Positions 37,280 through 45,111 of a stretch of 64,000 bases of DNA are shown here, one piece after another (within the stretch, counting starts at the first letter, position 1; every line of letters begins with the position of its first letter). The stretch is from positions 3,842,001 through 3,906,000 of the forward strand of contig NZ_CP102845.1 in the NCBI RefSeq assembly GCF_013307435.2, written 5' to 3'. A program made the translations under genes and the position numbers. The DNA comes from Microvirga terrae (lineage in GTDB: Bacteria; Pseudomonadota; Alphaproteobacteria; Rhizobiales; Beijerinckiaceae). Under the pieces are notes generated by a model. That model was not told the origin of the DNA, did no database searches, and was given only the letters and a program-made list of their open reading frames with translations.

Positions 37280-39007
37280 ATGTATCTGCCAAGCGTCTCC
37301 ATAATCATACCGACTTACCAACGTTGCGCTGTCGTGTGCGATGCTCTCGCTGCGATCAAGCGCATCCGCTATTCTGGTGTGCTTGAGGTAATAATCGTCG
37401 TTGACGGATCGACCGATGGCACCTCGGAAGCACTTGCAAACATTTCGGCCCAGTTTCCAATCCACGTGATCAGCCAAGAGAATAGAGGCGCATCGAGTGC
37501 TCGGAATCGGGGTGCACAGGCAGCTTCCGGTGACGTGCTCTTGTTCATGGATGATGACATGATGGCTGACCCGGATATTGTCGAGCAGCACGCGCGGAGT
37601 TATCGGGAGGGTGCAGATGCTGTACTGGGCGATATCCCCTTGGATCCCAACTCGCCGCCAAATTTCCTCAGTGCTGGTGTTGGCGAATGGGCCGCAGAGC
37701 GGCGCCAGCGACTGACAGAGAATAGCCAACTTAGCTTATTTGATCTACTAACCGGCCAGCTTTCGGTTCGACGGTCTGTTTTCGAGGAACTTGGGGGGTT
37801 CGACGAGAATTTCACCCGCAATGGTAGCTTCGGGGATGAGGACCTTGACTTTGGCACACGCCTGCTCGCACGTTTCAACGTCGCGTTCAATCCGCACGCA
37901 GTCAGCTACCAGCGGTATGTCGTGTCTTATGAAAGTCATCTCCGACAGTGGTTCCAGGCGGGCATAGCAGACGTTGCGTTTGCACGTAAGCATCCGGCCC
38001 TTGCCGAGAGCCTCTTCGAGCTTCATGGGGCATCGGACACCAAGACGCGCCTAATGTTTATTCCACTCTCGCGGATCCCTGGCCTCGCGAAAGCGGTTGG
38101 ATCGCTTGCATGCTGGTTCGTCAAGCATGAGCCGCGAAATCGGCTGATGATGGAAAAGACTAAGCGGCTTTTTTTTATAGCGCGTGACCTACTCTATTGG
38201 CGAGGGGTTTATCTTGCTGGAGGCATTCCACGAGACCGGCCACTTCTTGTCCTATGTTACCACTCTATTAGGGATCTGGCTGCTGATCCAATCCTGAAAC
38301 CTTATGCAGTTCCGTTCGCATTGTTCGAACAGCAAATCAGCTATCTACAGCGTCATGGCTTCAGCTTCATAGGAGGCAATGAGCTTGCTGCTTACCTGAA
38401 AGGAGAGGCAGGTTTACCCCGAAAGTCAGTACTGTTGACGTTCGATGATTGTTATGAGGATCTGCTGCTGGTCGCGGCCCCATTCCTAGCGGAACACGCA
38501 ATTCCGGCTGTTGCGTTCGCGGTGACGGGTTTAGCGTCGAATACTAACGAGTGGGACCATTGCAAAGGCCATACTAAGCTGCAACTGCTTGATGGGAGTG
38601 GCCTTCAAGCAGTGTCTAAGATGCAGATCGAGGTCGGTGCTCATTCGCGCACTCACCGCTCCTTAGTCAATCTCAGCACGTCGGAACTCTCTAGCGAAAC
38701 GGAGGGCGCTGCGGCTGATATCGAGGCACTGGGTCTACCACGACCTCGTTACTTCGCCTATCCCTTCGGCGAGGAGGACCATAATGCCCGTGACGCGGTA
38801 AGGCGCTCTGGCTTTCAAGCAGGATTTGGCCTCTACCCGACCCGCTTTAAAAGGAACCTGGACGTGATGGCTATCCCTCGCGTTGAGGTTCTCTCTAAAG
38901 ATACTGGTTTCCGCTTCTGGCTGAAGATGAATGCACCAGAAGCTATTGCTGTTTTTCGGAAATTCCACACAAAGATGTCGCAAGCGGGCTTGCGGAGATT
39001 GGCATGA
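37280..39007 (+). CDS. Fused GT2 glycosyltransferase and NodB-like polysaccharide deacetylase
   Basis: The N-terminal half is a GT2 (MYLPSVSIIIPTYQRCAVVC, IIVVDGSTDGTSEAL, GASSARNRGAQAASGDVLLF, MDDDMMADPDIVEQH, NGSFGDEDLDFGTRLLARFN). From about residue 330 the protein becomes a carbohydrate esterase of the NodB type. DRPLLVLCYHSIRDLA opens it. SVLLTFDDCYEDLLLVAAPF carries motif 1 with the catalytic aspartate pair, although the usual TFDDG is TFDDC. GAHSRTHRSLVNLS carries the two metal histidines, and RPRYFAYPFGEEDHNARDAV is motif 3. One enzyme may therefore add an N-acetylated sugar and act as its deacetylase. The ATG at 37280 is chosen at the start of homology; the frame is open back to 37154 (ATG at 37202 also possible). 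Confidence 0.85.
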   Translation: MYLPSVSIIIPTYQRCAVVCDALAAIKRIRYSGVLEVIIVVDGSTDGTSEALANISAQFPIHVISQENRGASSARNRGAQAASGDVLLFMDDDMMADPDIVEQHARSYREGADAVLGDIPLDPNSPPNFLSAGVGEWAAERRQRLTENSQLSLFDLLTGQLSVRRSVFEELGGFDENFTRNGSFGDEDLDFGTRLLARFNVAFNPHAVSYQRYVVSYESHLRQWFQAGIADVAFARKHPALAESLFELHGASDTKTRLMFIPLSRIPGLAKAVGSLACWFVKHEPRNRLMMEKTKRLFFIARDLLYWRGVYLAGGIPRDRPLLVLCYHSIRDLAADPILKPYAVPFALFEQQISYLQRHGFSFIGGNELAAYLKGEAGLPRKSVLLTFDDCYEDLLLVAAPFLAEHAIPAVAFAVTGLASNTNEWDHCKGHTKLQLLDGSGLQAVSKMQIEVGAHSRTHRSLVNLSTSELSSETEGAAADIEALGLPRPRYFAYPFGEEDHNARDAVRRSGFQAGFGLYPTRFKRNLDVMAIPRVEVLSKDTGFRFWLKMNAPEAIAVFRKFHTKMSQAGLRRLA

Positions 39008-39128
39008 GCTCATCACGGGAGCGAGCTTTAACCATCAAACCGCACCAGCTGCGATCTCCATGCCACGGTCAAGATCTCTAGGATCACATTGACTGCGCAA
39101 GCATGAGCCTAGGCTCAGGACCTATTAA

Positions 39129-40082
39129 GAGGCTGGTGAGCAATTATCTTTCTTTTCGCGTGAGACGGCGCAGCAGGATGCGGCTCATGGCGAGGTAAAG
39201 CAGCATCTCGCCGGTCTCGACGACCCGCTCATAATCCTTGGCCAGCCGCCGGTTGGTGGTCAGCCAACCGATGGTCCGTTCCACCACCCACCTTCGCGCG
39301 AGCACCTGAAAGCCGCTCGGGCGCGTCGGCGGCTCCGCGTCAGCCCGCATCCAGACGCCGCCGCTCCACCAGTGTTGCGGAATCGACAGCTTCCATCCGA
39401 GCGCTCTGCACAGCCAATCCTTCAGCCCGCGATAAGTGGTGTCGGCCCACATGAGCTCAATGGCTGGAAAGAGATGTTGCAGCCCCTCCAGCAGGAGTTC
39501 GGCCCCTGCGCGATCATGGATGTCGGCCGGATGCACCTTGTTCTTCAGCAGATTGCCTTGCGTATCAACGAGCAAGTGACGCTTGCGGCCTTTGATCTTT
39601 TTGCCGCCATCATACCCTCGTGGTCCACCCATCTCAGTGGTCTTGACCGATTGGCTGTCAATGATCGCTGCACTCGGCTGAGAATTGCGGCCGATCTTAC
39701 AGCGGTAATTCTCGCGCAGAACCTGGGTCACGTGCTCCCAGGTGCCATCCTCGCGCCACTGCGCATAGTGGTAGAAGACAGCATACCGGGGTGGATACTC
39801 ATGCGGCAGCAGCCGCCACTGGGCGCCGGTGCGCAGCAGATAGAAGATGGCATCGACGATGCGCCGGAGCGGATAGGTCTGCCGCCGCCCGGCCGGATGA
39901 CTGCGCGGGATCAGGGGCGCGAGCCACCCCCATTCGGCATCAGTGAGATCGCTGGCGTAGAGACAGGCATCCATGGCGGGGCTCCAAGACCGTCAAACAG
40001 CCCACATCCGCCTCAGCGGCCCAGCACAAACCTATTCTGAATCAAGTACTTACATTTAGCAATAAAATTGCTCACCAGCCTC
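39129..40082 (-). mobile_element. Intact IS5-family insertion sequence
   Basis: Perfect terminal inverted repeats (gaggctggtgagcaatt at 39129 and its complement ending at 40082) flank a complete transposase gene. TAA is present directly outside both ends (39126-39128 and 40083-40085), a likely short target duplication. A solo end of the same element occurs at 7887. Confidence 0.9.
39144..39974 (-). CDS. IS5-family transposase
   Basis: This 276-residue DDE transposase begins MDACLYASDLTDAEWGWLAP. Its motifs are FYLLRTGAQWRLLPHEYPP, SAAIIDSQSVKTTEMGG, GYDGGKKIKGRKRHLLVD (first catalytic aspartate region), IELMWADTTYRGLKDWL and RRWVVERTIGWLTTNRRL. Nothing is missing, so the element may be mobile. 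It lies between the fused GT2-deacetylase gene and a second, degenerate IS5-type element. Confidence 0.93.
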   Translation of the reverse strand: MDACLYASDLTDAEWGWLAPLIPRSHPAGRRQTYPLRRIVDAIFYLLRTGAQWRLLPHEYPPRYAVFYHYAQWREDGTWEHVTQVLRENYRCKIGRNSQPSAAIIDSQSVKTTEMGGPRGYDGGKKIKGRKRHLLVDTQGNLLKNKVHPADIHDRAGAELLLEGLQHLFPAIELMWADTTYRGLKDWLCRALGWKLSIPQHWWSGGVWMRADAEPPTRPSGFQVLARRWVVERTIGWLTTNRRLAKDYERVVETGEMLLYLAMSRILLRRLTRKER

Positions 40083-40131
40083 TAATTTGAGCTGAGTTGT
40101 GATTCAGAGGCTCCTGTCGAGGAGGCTCTGA

Positions 40132-40889
40132 ATGGGTGATCTGTTTCTGTTGAGCGAGCGCCAGATGGCGCGGATCTCGCCGCATTTCCCGCTGGCACAT
40201 GGAGTTCCACGGGTGGATGACCGGCGGGTGGTCAGCGGGATTGTCTACGTCATCCGCAATGGCCTGCAGTGGAAGGGTGCGCCCAATGCGTATGGGCCCC
40301 ATAAGGCATTGTATAATTAGTTCATGCACTGGAGCCGACTGGGAGTGATCGACCGGATCTTCGCCGCGCTTGCCAGTGAGGGTCCCAAGCCCGAGCGGAT
40401 CATGATCGATGCCACACACCTGAAGGCCCACCGCACCGCGGCGTGCCTGCTCAGAAAGGGGATGTTCCCCCTCGCATCGGAAGCGCCAAAGGAGGCCTGA
40501 ACTCCAAGCTCCACGCTGTCTGCGATGACGCGGGTCGCCCCATCATCCTGCTGCTGTCCGAGGGCCAGATGAGCGATCATAAGGGCGCTCGGCTCGTCCT
40601 GGAAGCGCTGTCAGCGGGCGCAACGCTGATTGCCGATAGGGGCTACGACAGCAACTGGTTTCGGGCAACTCTTGTCGAGAAGGACATCACACCGTGCATT
40701 CCGCCCACGAAGAACTGGAAAGCTCCTACGGCCTATGACAAGGCTCCGTATCGGCAACGGCATAAGGTCGAGAACATGTTCGCCAAGCTCAAGGACTGGC
40801 GCCGGATCGCGACCTGCTATGACCGATGCGCCCACATCTTCTTCTCAGCCATCTTCATCGCAGCAGCTGTAGCCTTCTACCTCAATTAA
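40132..40889 (+). pseudogene. IS5-family two-frame transposase, inactivated by a stop
   Basis: The first frame reads MGDLFLLSERQMARISPHFP, GIVYVIRNGLQWKGAPNAYG and HKALYN, then TAG (40318-40320), then FMHWSRLGVIDRIFAALASE and RIMIDATHLKAHRTAA. The second frame (40443 onward) carries IGSAKGGLNSKLHAVCDDAG, GATLIADRGYDSNWFRA and RQRHKVENMFAKLKDWRRIA. The frames differ by -1, and a heptamer A AAG GGG at 40455-40461 lies in the overlap, as expected for frameshift-expressed IS5-group elements. The TAG inactivates the first frame. Confidence 0.8.
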
Positions 40890-41008
40890 CGTGTCCTGAT
40901 CCTAGTCGGCCAGCGCATTATAAAAATATCCAACGCAGAAGAGTTGTCGTCTGTGATCGCTCCCGATCCAGTGGCCAGATTCGATTCAAAGTCAATCTGT
41001 TGTGAATT

Positions 41009-41359
41009 TCAGTCTGACTGTATCAAAAATAGCCCAAAAATTATCAGACCGAGGCCAATAGCATATTTCATGTTAAGAGCCTCGGAAAACAACCAATAGC
41101 TTGCAAGGGGAACGAGTGGCACGGCTAGAAGAACAAACGGGTAGGCTTTGCTGACTGGGGCATGCATTAGAACCCATACCCACAGTGCTGTCGAAAAGGC
41201 ATAGACCATGAGCGCGGCGGCAAGCCAAGGCGTAAAAACGCTAGCAACTCCCAGTGCCTTGTACTTAACAATATCCAGCGCTGCCAACTTGAAGAGAATT
41301 TGCCCTCCTGCCAAGCTGATTGAAACCAATATGCAGGAAATGATAATAGACGGAGGCAC
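41009..41359 (-). CDS. Small DMT/EmrE-like membrane protein (ArnE-type)
   Basis: This 116-residue protein is almost entirely four hydrophobic helices (IIISCILVSISLAGGQILFK, FTPWLAAALMVYAFSTALWV, VSKAYPFVLLAVPLVPLASY, MKYAIGLGLIIFGLFLI). The pattern matches half-size DMT proteins such as ArnE/ArnF, which flip undecaprenyl-phosphate-linked sugars. It is the last gene of a four-gene unit, 4 bases after the DUF2304 gene. With a polyprenyl-phosphate-type GT2 two genes upstream, a flippase for a lipid-linked monosaccharide is the most economical role. This is an inference. Confidence 0.75.
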   Translation of the reverse strand: MPPSIIISCILVSISLAGGQILFKLAALDIVKYKALGVASVFTPWLAAALMVYAFSTALWVWVLMHAPVSKAYPFVLLAVPLVPLASYWLFSEALNMKYAIGLGLIIFGLFLIQSD

Positions 41360-41363
41360 GTCC

Positions 41364-41693
41364 CTACTCCCGTGGAGGACGCCGCGTTGTCATAAGCGCA
41401 ATCATGCGAGCCAACTCTGTTGTTACCTCCGCGTTCGCGCGGATTTGTAGATGCAAGTTGAAAACTGCAGCGAGCGTAAGGACAACGAAAACGTAAAACA
41501 CAAGGTCAGCACCACGACCAACGCCCACCCAGTGGGCAAGATAGTTGGTCCATTCTGGAGCAATGACGAAAAATATCCCTATGAGTGAACCGCAGAGGAT
41601 TATTCTTGCGACGACGGGCACCCGCCGGCGTTGCGAGAGCGCATATAAAATGAGGGCAATCAAAACAACTATCAGGGCCAGCTGGAAAATCAT
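41364..41693 (-). CDS. DUF2304 domain membrane protein
   Basis: This 109-residue protein has an N-terminal helix (MIFQLALIVVLIALILYAL), a short basic loop (SQRRR), a second helix (ARIILCGSLIGIFFVIAP), then WTNYLAHWVGVGRGADLVFY and a third helix running into LHLQIRANAEVTTELARMIA. The GVGRGADL..Y segment followed by a C-terminal amphipathic helix is characteristic of DUF2304. This family is commonly found next to DPM1-type GT2 genes, as here, but has no assigned activity. Its ATG overlaps the stop of the GT2 gene (ATGA at 41693), which implies coupled translation. Confidence 0.8.
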   Translation of the reverse strand: MIFQLALIVVLIALILYALSQRRRVPVVARIILCGSLIGIFFVIAPEWTNYLAHWVGVGRGADLVFYVFVVLTLAAVFNLHLQIRANAEVTTELARMIALMTTRRPPRE

Positions 41694-42379
41694 TTGTATA
41701 GCCTCCCAAGTAAAAGATCTTGAATAATCGTTATAGCGCCGGAAAGTTTTTGCCCCTTATTGATCGAATATTTAGTATAAGATATATCTGTAGGCGCCTC
41801 TGCATACGATAAATTTAAATCTGAAATTTGATTCAAAATTTCTGACGCATGTGCCATCCGATTTTGCTTGATCGTGATTGTCATAGCGGCAGATCTACTG
41901 AGTACGCGAAGTCCATTGTGTGTGTCGGTAATCTGGAGCCCGGTAGAGAGCCTAGTAAACGCTGTTGCAGCCATCAAGAGCAGTCGCTTGCCACGAGGAA
42001 CGTTGGTGGTTCCTCTGATAAATCGCGAGCCGATAACCACATCAACCTTCTTGGCCCGGAGCATGCAAACCATTGCCTCTGCATCAGCAATAGAGTGCTG
42101 ACCATCAGCATCGAAGGTAACTATCTCCTCTGCGCCCTGCCCCAGCGCATAACGGATGCCTGTTGCTAAAGCGGCGCCTTGACCTAAATTTAGAGGATGC
42201 CGACATACGTGCGCACCTTCGCGCAAAGCTAGTTCGCCAGTGTTGTCGCTTGAGCAATCATCCACGACAATGATATTGGGAAAGATGCGATGGGCAGAGC
42301 GAACCGTTAGCGTGATTGTCTCGTTTTGTGCCTCGTTGAACGCAGGTACCACCAGCCAAGTTCTAGTCAAATCCGTCAT
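41690..42379 (-). CDS. GT2 glycosyltransferase, polyprenyl-phosphate (DPM1) type
   Basis: The 229-residue enzyme has TWLVVPAFNEAQNETITLTV, IIVVDDCSSDNTGELAL, HPLNLGQGAALATGIRYALG, EIVTFDADGQHSIADAEAMV, VVIGSRFIRGTTNVPRGKRL and GLQITDTHNGLRVLSR. These are the blocks of dolichol/undecaprenyl-phosphate sugar synthases, which load one sugar onto polyprenyl phosphate. It lacks the two C-terminal transmembrane helices of GtrB, and the small membrane proteins next to it may anchor it. It follows the large membrane protein gene by 77 bases. The sugar is unknown. Confidence 0.87.
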   Translation of the reverse strand: MTDLTRTWLVVPAFNEAQNETITLTVRSAHRIFPNIIVVDDCSSDNTGELALREGAHVCRHPLNLGQGAALATGIRYALGQGAEEIVTFDADGQHSIADAEAMVCMLRAKKVDVVIGSRFIRGTTNVPRGKRLLLMAATAFTRLSTGLQITDTHNGLRVLSRSAAMTITIKQNRMAHASEILNQISDLNLSYAEAPTDISYTKYSINKGQKLSGAITIIQDLLLGRLYK

Positions 42380-42456
42380 TAGCCGTGCCTTTGTGTATGT
42401 AAATGGCGAACTCCTTGCCTCAGCATCACTGCCTGGTATGAGGACCTCGACTCGCT

Positions 42457-43848
42457 CTACGTTCTACTTGCCCTACTGCTTGCAGTCTGTAGGACCCATA
42501 AAGTTATAGCAAAGCTTGCTAACCAAGATAATTTAACGTGATAGCGGGCAAAAGGCCCGACAAGGCCACCGTGAATAGCAACTCCAATTAATGTACTGAA
42601 TAGGAAGATGATTGCGGTGGCGCTGCGCTCCCGATTTCTTCGCAGCAGAGAAATCGCAGAGACAAACACTAGCCCCACGTAAGAGCCAAGTGTTGTTATC
42701 GCATAGAGGATCGAGGGATAAAACTGCTCCAAAGCTCCATTTTGCTGACGAGCGCTGTCGAAAGCATTTATGCCGACTCTATGATATTGCTCTATCTTGT
42801 CTCGCACAGAGTTTCCAGGCTCACCGTTTCCGTAGGGCTTCAGCTCGTCATTGAAGTCCAATGTCAGAGCGGTAAACAAATGAAAGGTGTCATTGAGAGC
42901 GAGCTTCAGTGCCTCAACTGGGTACGTTCGCAAGATGTCGTAAGCTAATTCCTTGAAGGAATTATCGGGATCACGCCAGGCATTCAGTTGCGAGGCGAGC
43001 GGCGGGCTACCATCCCACAGAAAGCTTTGGGAGGACGGAACGCTAACTAACTTATTGAGGTGTTCGCAAATCGGATGTGGAGAAATCGAACATTTTTCCG
43101 CCAAGTATCGTTGCGCAAGGCCAGCATCGACAAGCTTGCTAAACAATAACGCTCCGCTAGCAACGTTCAGGCTTGGCTTGCCGAATTTGGCGAAGTTCCA
43201 CGCGATGGGCAGAGCAAGAGTCACAGCAGTCAGTGTCACCGTTGTAATGAGAAGCCTTATTGGGACACCTAACTCTAGCCAAACCCGCCGTATGAGAAGA
43301 CAAAAGAGAGCAATAGGAACGAGCGTCAAAACGTTTGCGGTCGAAGACATTCCTGAGAATACAACCATGGCATAAAGAATCATTCGCTGCCACAGCGGCG
43401 GCTGAGAACGCGCAAGGAGTACCGCAACCAGAGCAATTATACCTAAGCCACCGAACACATCAGGCATGATCCACGACGCAAGCCAAGGTAATTGTGTTGC
43501 GGATATAATGACAAGGCTTCCAAGGGCTCTAGAAACGGTAGATGTTAAAGGTGTAAGATTTTGAAGCGCTAACTCGAGTATAACTAAGGTGCATATACCC
43601 TGCACAAAAGGCACCGCGAACAATGCGCTCGCCCGAGCGACAACAAACACAAATATTGAGTAAAATGGTGGGGTACCCTCCCACTGGTCATAAATTGGCC
43701 TAACATATACATTTGTATCAGAAAACACGAGAGGGAACCCATTGGCAATAGCAGGAGCTATCGCAATAAGAACCGCCGCTGCCCAGATTGTAAGAATTAC
43801 AACTCTAGTTGTTGCCTTAGGAGGGGTCAAACCTCGTGCAACGTCCAT
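42457..43848 (-). CDS. Large polytopic membrane protein, possible GT-C transferase
   Basis: The product, about 463 residues (MDVARGLTPPKATTRVVILT), has roughly ten hydrophobic segments. The first lumenal/periplasmic loop has NGFPLVFSDTNVYVRPIYDQ and WEGTPPFYSIFVFVVAR. A long central soluble loop includes AEKCSISPHPICEHLNKLVS and SLNAWRDPDNSF-like sequence. An acidic pair (FSDT) in the first loop, multiple helices and partnership with a DPM1-type GT2 and a small flippase-like protein suggest a GT-C transferase using the lipid-linked sugar. I do not recognise the family and this is inference. An alternative start lies at 43902. Confidence 0.6.
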   Translation of the reverse strand: MDVARGLTPPKATTRVVILTIWAAAVLIAIAPAIANGFPLVFSDTNVYVRPIYDQWEGTPPFYSIFVFVVARASALFAVPFVQGICTLVILELALQNLTPLTSTVSRALGSLVIISATQLPWLASWIMPDVFGGLGIIALVAVLLARSQPPLWQRMILYAMVVFSGMSSTANVLTLVPIALFCLLIRRVWLELGVPIRLLITTVTLTAVTLALPIAWNFAKFGKPSLNVASGALLFSKLVDAGLAQRYLAEKCSISPHPICEHLNKLVSVPSSQSFLWDGSPPLASQLNAWRDPDNSFKELAYDILRTYPVEALKLALNDTFHLFTALTLDFNDELKPYGNGEPGNSVRDKIEQYHRVGINAFDSARQQNGALEQFYPSILYAITTLGSYVGLVFVSAISLLRRNRERSATAIIFLFSTLIGVAIHGGLVGPFARYHVKLSWLASFAITLWVLQTASSRASRT

Positions 43849-43902
43849 TTCGTAGCCCCCAAGCGCTTTGGTTTGATTAGCTAATACCGCAGATCCTACC
43901 AA

Positions 43903-44263
43903 TGCAAATAGTCTTTAGTTATTGATTGTCCTACCTGCTTGGGTCTTCGACCAGCCTAACGATTTAAAGGGTAGCAGCGCTTCAGTGTGCCTTCCTCATC
44001 TGTTGCCGAGCGGTTTTTAAGTGTCGTCGGTAAGCGCCGGGCTTAGGGCCAAGAGTGCGATCGAGAGCGCCAGTGTGTGTAGCCATGCCAAGCTGGACTG
44101 GGCGGCGCTTACGTGTGCTGTACCGCCCGCTGGGAGCTAAGTTCTTCGCCAGCCGTAATGCTTGGGGCCGCAGGGCTACCTATACATCGTAGATCCTTGA
44201 CCCAATTGGGCGAGCGTGACGCACGAAGGCGAGGGTGAAAGCAGCTCTGCTCGCAGATGAAGA
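43903..44263. other. Intergenic region with IS66-type debris
   Basis: No gene is seen between the membrane cassette and the IS66 element. The stretch contains a short inverted-repeat unit at 44030-44112 and must include the promoter of the minus-strand cassette close to 43903. Confidence 0.45.
44030..44112. repeat. 83-base unit bounded by IS66-like inverted ends
   Basis: gtaagcgccg at 44030-44039 is mirrored exactly by cggcgcttac at 44103-44112. The gtaagc start resembles IS66 termini, as at 44264 (gtaagcactcggcg). The interior is too short to code for anything, so this may be a collapsed IS66 copy or a miniature element. Confidence 0.5.
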
Positions 44264-44347
44264 GTAAGCACTCGGCGTGTGCCCTCTTGTGAGAGCGCTG
44301 TTTGCGCGTGACGTTCTGACCTTAAGGCTCGCTTTAAGGTCAGTAGA

Positions 44348-44722
44348 TTGATGAAGATCGAAGTTCTCGGCACAGAGCGGCGGCGGCGCTGGAGCCTCCC
44401 GGACAAACTCCGGATCGTGGAAGAGACGATGCAGCCGGGCGTGACGGTGACCGACGTGGCCCGCCGCCATGGTCTTGCCCCCAGCGTGGTTTTCACCTGG
44501 CGCCGTCTGGCTCGCGAAGGCCGACTGGGTGACGTCGGTCCCGCCTTCATGCCGGTCGAGATCACGCCCGTCCCAGCCCAGGCCCCGTCGGTGGCCTCGC
44601 CATCGCGGCGTACCGGCCTGATCGAGATCGTCCTGGGCCGCGGGCGCCGCATTCGCGTGGATCGCGAGGTCGATGCCGAGGCGCTGCGGCGGGTGCTGCA
44701 GGTGGTGGAGAGCCTGGGATGA
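44348..44722 (+). CDS. tnpA: IS66 TnpA
   Basis: This 124-residue accessory protein has an N-terminal helix-turn-helix (MKIEVLGTERRRRWSLPDKL, MQPGVTVTDVARRHGLAPSV, VFTWRRLAREG) and a basic, valine-rich C-terminal half (RTGLIEIVLGRGRRIRVDRE). It is required together with TnpB and TnpC for IS66 transposition. Its stop overlaps the tnpB start (ATGA at 44719). Confidence 0.9.
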   Translation: MMKIEVLGTERRRRWSLPDKLRIVEETMQPGVTVTDVARRHGLAPSVVFTWRRLAREGRLGDVGPAFMPVEITPVPAQAPSVASPSRRTGLIEIVLGRGRRIRVDREVDAEALRRVLQVVESLG

Positions 44723-45066
44723 TCCCGGTGCCGACCGGTGTGCGTGTGTGGCTGGCCACCGGCCATACCGATATGCGCAAGGGCTTTGGCGGCCTCTCCC
44801 TGCTCGTGCAGGAGACGCTCAAACGTGATCCGCATTCGGGCAACCTGTTTGTCTTCCGGGGACGCAGAGGCGATCTGATCAAGGTTCTTTGGTACGACGG
44901 CCAGGGCCTGTGTTTGTTCTCGAAGCGCATTGATCGGGGCCGTTTTCTGTGGCCCTCGCCGGCGGACGGCACGGTGTCGATTTCCACCGCCCAGTTGGGT
45001 TATCTGTTGGAAGGCATCGACTGGCGCAATCCCCAGCAAACCTGGCGCCCGACCGCCGCCGGATGA
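44719..45066 (+). CDS. tnpB: IS66 TnpB
   Basis: This 115-residue protein has the family signature throughout: MIPVPTGVRVWLATGHTDMR, KGFGGLSLLVQETLKRDP, GNLFVFRGRRGDLIKVLWYD and GQGLCLFSKRIDRGRFLWPS. This is the IS66 Orf2 family, an essential but mechanistically unclear transposition protein. It overlaps tnpA by four bases, and tnpC starts 45 bases downstream. Confidence 0.93.
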   Translation: MIPVPTGVRVWLATGHTDMRKGFGGLSLLVQETLKRDPHSGNLFVFRGRRGDLIKVLWYDGQGLCLFSKRIDRGRFLWPSPADGTVSISTAQLGYLLEGIDWRNPQQTWRPTAAG

Positions 45067-45111
45067 GCGTCAAAGCCTTGCAAATCAACGCTTCCGTGGC
45101 AGACTCAGAGC

